Both the position numbers and the translations under genes were made by a program. Below are positions 14,346 through 20,192 of a stretch of DNA of 20,192 bases, piece by piece. Source of the stretch: Bacteroidales bacterium UBA4284. GTDB lineage: Bacteria; Bacteroidota; Bacteroidia; Bacteroidales; UBA932. The notes beneath the pieces are model-generated. The model searched no databases. It had not been told where the DNA came from and worked only from the letters and a program-made list of their open reading frames with translations. The stretch is from positions 1-20,192 of the forward strand of contig DGVM01000221.1 in NCBI GenBank assembly GCA_002395925.1, given 5' to 3'. Every line of letters begins with the position of its first letter. Position 1 is the stretch's first letter.

Positions 14346-17300
14346 TTAGAATGAAAGGTTGAGACCTGCTACGAAACCTATGCTCTTGGGATAGGCAGAG
14401 TAATCGACGCCGGGAGTAAGGGGCGTCGCGCGGCGGGTATCGACTTCGGGGTCGTAGCCTGAATAGTTGGTGAGGCACCAGAGATTGGTTCCGGTCGCAT
14501 AGACGCGGAGCCTGCGGATATGAACCTTCTCGGTGAGCTTCTCGGGGAGGGTATAACCCAGGGTGAGGGTCTGCAGGCGCAGGAAGGATGCGTCTTCTAC
14601 TGCCCAGTCGCTGAATATGGCGTTGCCGACGGCAGGGTTCCACATGGTCTTGCCGGCATTGAGGGTACGCAGGGTTTCGGCGTCGGTGATGAGTTCGCCG
14701 GTGCTCCAGTCGATGTTCGTCCAGCGCTTGTCCACATCCATCATGTTGATAAGGTTGCGGTTGTAGTACTTACGGGACGATGTGAACTCGATCTTGTTGG
14801 CGTTATAGACCTGGTTGCCAAGCATGAAGTTGAAGTTGGCGCTGAGGTCGAATCCCTTCCAGAATGCGCTGAGGGAGAAACCGCCGGTGAAGTCGGGAGT
14901 GGCGTTGCCGATGACGGTGCGGTCGGCGAGGGTTATCTTGCCGTCGCCCACGTAGTGATCGACTACGGGCTTGCCGTCGGCGTCGGTTATGACGTTGCCG
15001 TCGGCGTCGGTCTTGTAAACGGGAACGGTGGGCTGGTCCTTGTACTTGGGAGCGCCAGGACGCATGTAGCTGCTGCCGATAATGGTGGAGGCGTCAACCA
15101 CGCCCTCGTTCAGCACCCAGCTGCTGCCGTTCCAGGTGAAGTCGTCAACGGTGTACATGCCGTCGGACTGATATCCGTACATGTTGCCGAGAGGCTGGCC
15201 TACCTGCACGATGTAGTCGTCACCGATTTCGGTGGAGGCCCAGTAGGACTGTGCGGTGATCTGCTCGAGTCCTCCGAGGTCGGTCACCCTGTTGACGTTG
15301 TAGGCGATGTTGCCGGAGAAGTTGAGCGAGAAGTCCTTGTTGGAGATGATGGGAGCGTTGATGGTGAGCTCGACGCCGCGGTTGCGGGTGCTTCCCACGT
15401 TCTGGTACTGGCTGTCATAGCCGGAACCGGGGATGGGGAAGTTGATGAGGAGGTCCTTGGTGTCGTTCTGGTAAACCTCGACGCTACCGCTGAGCCTGCT
15501 CTGCCAGAAGCTGAAGTCCAGACCGATGTTGTGGGTGTAGGTGGTTTCCCAGGTGAGTTCGGGGTTGTTGAGGACCTTGCCGGCGTTGAAGATGTTGCCG
15601 GTCACGCTCAGCCAGGAGGTGGTGCTGGAGCTGTACTGCTTGAGCAGCTGGCCCGAAGGGATGTTGTTGTTACCTGCGGTACCGAAGCTGTAGCGGAGCT
15701 TGAGCTGGTCGAGCCAGCTGTGTGCCTCGTTCATCCAGCTTTCGTTGGAGATGGTCCAGGAGACGGCGGCGGAGGGGAAGAAGCCCCAGCGGTGTCCGCG
15801 TGCGAACTTGGAGCTGCCGTCGGTACGGAGCGTGGCTCCGATGCTGTAGCGGTGGTCGTAGTCGTAGTTGACCCTTCCGAAGAACGAGAGCAGCTTGTCG
15901 TCCGGGCTGTAGTAGTTGTTGGACGAGCTGGGGGTGCCGGAAGCCATGAAGTTCCACGCCATTGCGGCGTCGTAGAACAGGGGCAGGCCGTCAATCATGT
16001 CGGTGAGGGTGTTGCTCTTGGTGATGGTGAGCTCCTCGCCGAGCAGGGCGGTGAGGTTGTGCTTCTCGCCCAGCAGCTTGCTGAAGTCGTAGTTGAGGGT
16101 GTTGGTGTTGCGGTAACGGGTGCGGAATGCCTCCTTGTGCTGTGTGGAAGGAGTGTTCTTCACGGTGGAGTTGTTGGCAACGTAGTAGGTGGTCAGACCA
16201 TAGAAGCGGTCGTCGCCCTGGCGGTAGTCCTCCAGACCGCCCTCAATCTTGAGGCGCAGGTTGTCGATAATCTCCCAGTTGAATGCGGCATTGGCATTCC
16301 AGGTGCTGCGGATTCTCTTGCTGTCGTTGTCGGCTACGGACAGGAGCGGCGGGGCGTTGTCGCCGTAGTCCTGCTCGAGGTCGGAGTCGGTGCTGGTAGC
16401 GCTCACGGGGATGGGAGCATAGGAAACGGCGTGCTTGAGGCGGCCGTTGCCTGAGGTGGTGCCGGTATCGTTGATGCCGTTGGCGCCGGAACCGCGTACG
16501 TTGACCTTGGAGTAGCGGATATTGGCGTCGATGCTGGTGGTCTTGCCGGTCTTGAAGTGACCCTTGAAGCTGAGGTTGTCGCGGCTGTAGCTTGAACCTG
16601 CCATGATGGCCTGGTCGCCCATGTGGGCGTAGCCGATGGTCCAGCTGTAACCTTCGCCGCTGCCGGAAACGGAGGCGTCGGCGCTGAAGGTGTTGCCGAT
16701 GTTGCCGAACACTGCATCCACCCAGTTGTTGGTGGCCAGACCCTTATACAGGTCTATGTCTCCGAACGCTCCGAAGTAGGGAGTGTAGTGGGAGCTGAGG
16801 TCGCCACGGATGGAGCCGAGTTCGTACTGGAACTTGACGTAGTTCTCTGAATCCATAGCTTGGATGGCACCTGCGTTGGCCATTTTCTTGAGGCCGTAGT
16901 AGGTGTTGAACTTGACGCTGATTTTCTGACCCTTCTCTGCGCTCTTGGTGGTGACGATGACGACGCCGTTTGCGCCGCGGCTACCGTAGATTGCAGTGGA
17001 GAAAGCGTCCTTGAGGACGTCGATGCTCTGGATCTCGGATGAGGGAATGTCGTTGATGCTCTCTACCGGGAAACCGTCCACGATGTAGAGGGGACTGTTG
17101 TCCTGGGTGATGGAACCGCCGCCGCGGACGCGGATCTTGATGTCTGCATCGGGGTCGCCTTCGGTGGTTACTACGGAGACGCCGGCCATTTTACCCGAGA
17201 GGGCCTGGCTGACGCTCGTTACCGGCTGCTCGGTGAGCTTGTCGCTGCTCACTGAAGAGACGGAGCCGAGGAGGTCGCGGCGCTTGACTGTCTGGTAACC

Positions 17301-17627
17301 CACGACGACTACTTCGTCGAGGACGGTGGTGTCCGTGGTAAGGACGACGTCGATCTGGCTGCGTCCTTCGATGGGGACGGTCTGGTCGGCGAGTCCGATG
17401 AACGAGAACACGAGATTCACTGCATCTGCGGGAACTGTGATTTCGTAATCGCCGTCGAGGCCGGTGACCGTACCGACGGTGGTGCCTTCCACGAAGACAC
17501 CGGCGCCGATGAGCGGCTCACCGCTTTCGTCCGTCACGATACCTTTTACGGTCGTCTGGGCGAATAGCGACAGAGGCAGTCCCAAGCAGCACAGCGCAAT
17601 GAGTAGTTTCTTTGCTAAACTGTTCAT
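14346..17627 (-). CDS. susC-like: SusC/RagA-like TonB-dependent outer-membrane transporter (1093 aa)
   Basis: Imports oligosaccharides across the outer membrane using TonB energy. A signal peptide (cleavage likely after LFAQ, residue 24) is followed by a carboxypeptidase D regulatory-like domain (about 26-97, VKGIVTDESGEPLIGAGVFV). A TonB-box-like DEVVVVGY lies at about 104-111. The plug (about 115-230) contains the SusC hallmarks LSGKMAGVSV, SPLYIVDGFPVESI and AIYGSRGANGVVIVTTK. The remainder is beta-barrel ending in GFVAGLNLSF, with a terminal Phe as in outer-membrane barrels. There is no STN domain, so signalling through an ECF anti-sigma partner is not indicated. It starts 37 bases after the PL1 gene, and the gap is A/T-rich without a clear Bacteroidetes promoter. 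Pectic oligomers as substrate is an inference from the adjacent lyases and uxa genes. Confidence 0.97.
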   Translation of the reverse strand: MNSLAKKLLIALCCLGLPLSLFAQTTVKGIVTDESGEPLIGAGVFVEGTTVGTVTGLDGDYEITVPADAVNLVFSFIGLADQTVPIEGRSQIDVVLTTDTTVLDEVVVVGYQTVKRRDLLGSVSSVSSDKLTEQPVTSVSQALSGKMAGVSVVTTEGDPDADIKIRVRGGGSITQDNSPLYIVDGFPVESINDIPSSEIQSIDVLKDAFSTAIYGSRGANGVVIVTTKSAEKGQKISVKFNTYYGLKKMANAGAIQAMDSENYVKFQYELGSIRGDLSSHYTPYFGAFGDIDLYKGLATNNWVDAVFGNIGNTFSADASVSGSGEGYSWTIGYAHMGDQAIMAGSSYSRDNLSFKGHFKTGKTTSIDANIRYSKVNVRGSGANGINDTGTTSGNGRLKHAVSYAPIPVSATSTDSDLEQDYGDNAPPLLSVADNDSKRIRSTWNANAAFNWEIIDNLRLKIEGGLEDYRQGDDRFYGLTTYYVANNSTVKNTPSTQHKEAFRTRYRNTNTLNYDFSKLLGEKHNLTALLGEELTITKSNTLTDMIDGLPLFYDAAMAWNFMASGTPSSSNNYYSPDDKLLSFFGRVNYDYDHRYSIGATLRTDGSSKFARGHRWGFFPSAAVSWTISNESWMNEAHSWLDQLKLRYSFGTAGNNNIPSGQLLKQYSSSTTSWLSVTGNIFNAGKVLNNPELTWETTYTHNIGLDFSFWQSRLSGSVEVYQNDTKDLLINFPIPGSGYDSQYQNVGSTRNRGVELTINAPIISNKDFSLNFSGNIAYNVNRVTDLGGLEQITAQSYWASTEIGDDYIVQVGQPLGNMYGYQSDGMYTVDDFTWNGSSWVLNEGVVDASTIIGSSYMRPGAPKYKDQPTVPVYKTDADGNVITDADGKPVVDHYVGDGKITLADRTVIGNATPDFTGGFSLSAFWKGFDLSANFNFMLGNQVYNANKIEFTSSRKYYNRNLINMMDVDKRWTNIDWSTGELITDAETLRTLNAGKTMWNPAVGNAIFSDWAVEDASFLRLQTLTLGYTLPEKLTEKVHIRRLRVYATGTNLWCLTNYSGYDPEVDTRRATPLTPGVDYSAYPKSIGFVAGLNLSF

Positions 17628-17664
17628 TTGGTGTTTGTTGGTTAATGGTTAGTATTAAGATATA

Positions 17665-19500
17665 TTATAGTTTTGTGTAATCGGAACCGGAATTGCCCGA
17701 GGCAACGATTTCCTTTACAATATAATGGAGGTACATTTCCAGGTTGGTGTAGCGGCCGTGGATGTCGAGAGTAATCGCGTTGCCGTCGGAGGCATCGCTC
17801 TTCGTCAGGTCGAACTGCTGTTCGAACCAGTCGGGCATGCCGTCGCCGTCGGAGTCGTGGACCTCGTCGGTGTACTTGTATTCGGGCCAGCCTCCCACGT
17901 CGCCCTGTGTATCTATCAGACCCTTGATCTTGCCTGACGAACCGGTGTAGGTGGCGGTGCCTTCGCGGGTTTCTTTGGCGATACGGGTGTCTATCGCATC
18001 ACGCACAAGGGACGCTCCGGCCCATGCGGTCACGGTCTCGAACGCCTTCTGTGCGCTGTGCAGGCTGAGTCTTTCGCCAGCGAAGGCGCTGTCTTCGCGT
18101 ATCTTTTCTATCAGGCTGGCGTTTGCGCCGTGCGCCGTGCTCCAGTTGTCGGAGCTGAGTGCGGCATAGCCTTCCATGATGTTGCCGGTCATGTAGAAAT
18201 GGCCGGGAAGGATGGAGCCGTTGTAGGTTTTGGAACAGTTGCTGCACGAAGTGGTGGGCTCGATGAACCAGAAGTGGTTGGAAGGGGTAGCGGGACCGGG
18301 TTTGTAATAGTTGCCTACGAAGTTGTACTTGCGCCAGTCTCCGCCCGAACCGCTTGATGATTCGCCGCCGTAGCAGGTGTTGCCCCTCCAGTTGTAAACC
18401 ACGTTGTTGACTATGCTGACGGGGCCTTTCTGGGGCGAGACGTAGTCGTGGTCGATCCGGGGGTTGCGGCTGTCGTGATGGGCAAGCAGGTTGTGATGGT
18501 AGCTTGCGTTGGTTCCTCCCCAGATGCCGCCGTAGCCGTGCGCTCCCTTCTCGTGAAGCGACTGGCGGAGGCTTTCGCTAACTATGTTCCACTGGAAGGT
18601 GAAGTCCTTCATGCCGTAGAACGAGGCACATTCATCGGTGCTCCAGCTGGTGGAGCAGTGGTCGATGATTATGCCGGAGTATTTGTCGCCATTGCCGTCC
18701 ATTACCTGCATCGCGTCGTTCTCCACACCGTTCTCGTCGCCCATGCGGCAGCGTATGAAGCGTACTATTACGTTGTTGGCTGCGATGCGGAAGGTGTTGC
18801 CCTTGAGGCAGATGCCGTCGCCGGGAGCGGTCTGGCCGGCAATTGTCACGTTGTCGCGGTTGACTACGAGGACGCTCTTGAGATCGATGATGCCGGCGAC
18901 GTCGAAGACGATCGTGCGGGCGTAGTTCTGGCTGACGGCCCAGCGCAGGGTGCCCTGGCTGTTGCTGTCTTCAAGGCTTGTGACGTGGAGAACCTTGCCG
19001 CCACGGCCGCCGGTAACCCACATTCCGCCGCCCTCGGCGCCGGGGAAGGCCCGTGCGGCTCCGTCTTCTTCGGTTTCTGGAATCATGAAGCCGGCGTAAT
19101 GCTCAGGATTGACGGGCTGCTGGGGATCGTCACCCGTGCCTGGACCTGCGGAACCTTCCGTAGTGGCTTCCAGCCAGGAGGTCCATTCCGACGAGCCGCT
19201 GGTCCCTATGCTGCGGACTGCGAATTTGTAGGTGGTTGCCTGCTTGAGATCCTGGATGTTGACGCTCCGCGAGGATGTGGTGCCCTTGTTTACTTCCGTG
19301 CTGCCTTCCAGAAGACGCCAGCCGTAGTTGGTGGCGCCTTCTACGGGAATCCATTTGAAGGTCAGGGATGTCTCTGTGGCACTATGGATGCTGAGGCCCT
19401 GCGGCACGGCCGGCACGGTGGCTTCTTGCTGCTGCTTTTTGTTGTCGCCGCATGCGCAAAGGAGCGCCAGGGCGGACATCAGGGCTATCATTCTTTTCAT
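17665..19500 (-). CDS. FN3-PL1 pectate lyase lipoprotein (611 aa)
   Basis: Probable pectate lyase of family PL1, of the Bacteroidetes type that begins AFPGAEGGG (A151) and differs in layout from the 1008-aa lyase at 1136-4162. The signal ends LLCAC with the likely lipid anchor at Cys17, then a charged KKQQQ spacer. An FN3-like domain spans about 33-115 and a Gly/Pro linker about 118-135. The catalytic beta-helix includes IDHCSTSWSTDECASFYG and HHDSRNPRIDH, where R345-N-P-R348 corresponds to the catalytic arginine region. A C-terminal calcium-loop pattern DSDGDGMPD begins at D549, followed by RYTNLEMYLHYIV. Its start overlaps the GH105 stop by four bases (ATGA), implying coupling. It probably acts at the cell surface or periplasmic face of the outer membrane. 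Family assignment is firm; the exact PL1 subfamily and substrate methylation preference cannot be read from the sequence. Confidence 0.93.
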   Translation of the reverse strand: MKRMIALMSALALLCACGDNKKQQQEATVPAVPQGLSIHSATETSLTFKWIPVEGATNYGWRLLEGSTEVNKGTTSSRSVNIQDLKQATTYKFAVRSIGTSGSSEWTSWLEATTEGSAGPGTGDDPQQPVNPEHYAGFMIPETEEDGAARAFPGAEGGGMWVTGGRGGKVLHVTSLEDSNSQGTLRWAVSQNYARTIVFDVAGIIDLKSVLVVNRDNVTIAGQTAPGDGICLKGNTFRIAANNVIVRFIRCRMGDENGVENDAMQVMDGNGDKYSGIIIDHCSTSWSTDECASFYGMKDFTFQWNIVSESLRQSLHEKGAHGYGGIWGGTNASYHHNLLAHHDSRNPRIDHDYVSPQKGPVSIVNNVVYNWRGNTCYGGESSSGSGGDWRKYNFVGNYYKPGPATPSNHFWFIEPTTSCSNCSKTYNGSILPGHFYMTGNIMEGYAALSSDNWSTAHGANASLIEKIREDSAFAGERLSLHSAQKAFETVTAWAGASLVRDAIDTRIAKETREGTATYTGSSGKIKGLIDTQGDVGGWPEYKYTDEVHDSDGDGMPDWFEQQFDLTKSDASDGNAITLDIHGRYTNLEMYLHYIVKEIVASGNSGSDYTKL

Positions 19501-20192
19501 AATTTTTCGTATTCAAGCGCCGCCCAGACCAGGGGACCTATGCCCTTGGGGTCGTTGCTGCGTATTTTTTCGTTGATGTAATATTCGTAGCTGCCGCTGC
19601 GGTTTTCCTTGCCTCCGAGGCCGGCGACCTCGCAGCAGTCGGCAAGGTTGACGAGGCCGGTGCTCGGGTCATAACTGACGAAGCTGCGCAGGAGCGCGCG
19701 GTACTTCTCGCGTGCCTGCTCCAGGCTGATGCAGTCGATCCAGCCCTGCCGCGCGCCTTTGAGCATGGCATAGACGAACATTGCGCTTGCGGTGGACTCT
19801 ATGTAGTTGCCTTCGCGGCCGGGGCAGTCGAGAACCTGGTACCACATTCCGGATTGCGGGTCGGCGTAGGACTGCAAGTTGCGGCACAGGGTATTCAGCT
19901 TGATCTTGAGGTCTTGCTGAAGGGCTCCTGCCGGCATGAAGGGGATGACCTCTACGAGTGCCATAGCGTACCACCCGAGGGCCCTTCCCCAGGCGTGGGC
20001 CGACTGGCCCGTGGTCGGGTCGGCCCAGAACATCTTGGGCTCTGACGAATCCCATGCGTGGCGCAGGAGACCGGTCGCGCTGTCGTAGCACTTGCGCCAG
20101 CTCAGGTCGAACTGGCGGGCTATGTCTTCCCAGTTGCGGCTCTTAAGAGAGTCGGGGACGTAGCGGGCGGTGTATTCGGCGTAGAACGGCTG
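19497..20192 (-). CDS. Unsaturated rhamnogalacturonyl hydrolase, GH105 family, 5' end cut by window edge
   Basis: The minus strand is open from the right edge to TGA at 19497-19499, giving the last 231 residues; the N-terminus and any signal peptide are outside. GH105 (YteR/YesR) and related GH88 enzymes hydrolyse the unsaturated uronate left at the non-reducing end by polysaccharide lyases. The visible text is diagnostic: QPFYAEYTARYV at the start, then LLRHAWDSS, FWADPTTGQSAHAWGRALGW and YAMALVEVIPFMP. The HAWD histidine and the WGR tryptophan and arginine match substrate-contacting positions described for YteR. The proposed catalytic Asp of the family lies upstream of the visible part. Near the C-terminus are CCEVAGLGGKENRSGSYEYY and GIGPLVWAALEYEKL. 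The stop overlaps the PL1 start (ATGA), so product trimming and lyase are expressed together. GH88 is less likely given the WADPTTGQSAHAWGRALGW pattern. Confidence 0.93.
   Translation of the reverse strand, partial: QPFYAEYTARYVPDSLKSRNWEDIARQFDLSWRKCYDSATGLLRHAWDSSEPKMFWADPTTGQSAHAWGRALGWYAMALVEVIPFMPAGALQQDLKIKLNTLCRNLQSYADPQSGMWYQVLDCPGREGNYIESTASAMFVYAMLKGARQGWIDCISLEQAREKYRALLRSFVSYDPSTGLVNLADCCEVAGLGGKENRSGSYEYYINEKIRSNDPKGIGPLVWAALEYEKL

Larger units (their letters stand above)
1..20192 (-). other. Pectin/galacturonate utilization locus, probably one operon
   Basis: Ten larger genes and two small ORFs all lie on the minus strand. Gaps are at most 64 bases, and there are 1-base and 4-base overlaps at uxaC/uxaA and GH105/PL1. 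The content covers surface lyases, binding proteins, import, oligomer trimming and the UxaC-UxaB-UxaA route. No TAnnTTTG-type Bacteroidetes promoter was found in the gaps by eye, and no hybrid two-component or ECF regulator is present, so the promoter and regulator probably lie beyond the right edge. Both ends are truncated. Confidence 0.85.

Noticed and set aside
14520..16454. A 644-codon open frame on the plus strand inside susC
   Set aside because: Antisense shadow with low-complexity Val/Gly/Glu composition and no family resemblance; the SusC reading is unambiguous.
17628..17664. A TATAAT-like string before susC as a promoter
   Set aside because: It overlaps the stop codon of the PL1 gene, and Bacteroidetes promoters use a TAnnTTTG-type -7 element, which is absent here.

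Overview
The window reads as one stretch of a pectin/galacturonate utilization locus from a gut- or rumen-type Bacteroidales bacterium. The evidence for the group is a SusC/SusD pair, five lipoproteins with short Bacteroidetes-style signal peptides (a further five-gene signature), fimbrillin-like and FN3 modules on secreted proteins, and mostly AT-rich translation starts without Shine-Dalgarno sequences. GC content is fairly high: hand-counted lines give about 60-65% in most genes, but about 43-52% on most counted lines of one gene near 4.3-5.9 kb. The genus cannot be fixed from the sequence alone.

Every gene lies on the minus strand, so the locus is read from right to left. Order of transcription: the 3' part of a GH105 unsaturated rhamnogalacturonyl hydrolase (19497-20192, cut by the right edge); an FN3-PL1 pectate lyase lipoprotein (17665-19500); SusC (14346-17627); SusD (12492-14333); a large FN3/beta-helix lipoprotein that is probably a surface glycan-binding protein (9006-12479); uxaC (7526-8941); uxaA (6048-7526); a 43-aa small ORF (5890-6021); a 518-aa lipoprotein (4318-5874); a 45-aa small ORF (4175-4312); a 1008-aa multidomain PL1 pectate lyase lipoprotein (1136-4162); and uxaB (1-1120, cut by the left edge). 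No intergenic gap exceeds 64 bases and several genes overlap (ATGA, TAATG), so the set is probably one very long operon. No promoter or regulator gene is visible; both presumably lie beyond the right edge.

Functionally, the two PL1 lyases would cut homogalacturonan at the surface. SusC/SusD and the binding lipoproteins would capture and import oligomers, and GH105 would remove unsaturated uronate from non-reducing ends. UxaC, UxaB and UxaA would turn released D-galacturonate into 2-keto-3-deoxygluconate by way of tagaturonate and altronate. Enzymes for the unsaturated sugar branch (KduI/KduD) and for KDG kinase/aldolase are not in the window.

The least explained parts are two small ORFs, each placed immediately before a fimbrillin-like lipoprotein gene and each ending in LIDGG plus four or five mostly aromatic/acidic residues; a 'W-[DN]-F-[ST]' beta-rich module shared by three lipoproteins; and a 525-base in-frame tandem duplication of a WDF/WNF-type module in the 1157-aa lipoprotein. 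There is no tRNA, rRNA, CRISPR array or insertion sequence in the window, and no gene-free stretch longer than 64 bases.
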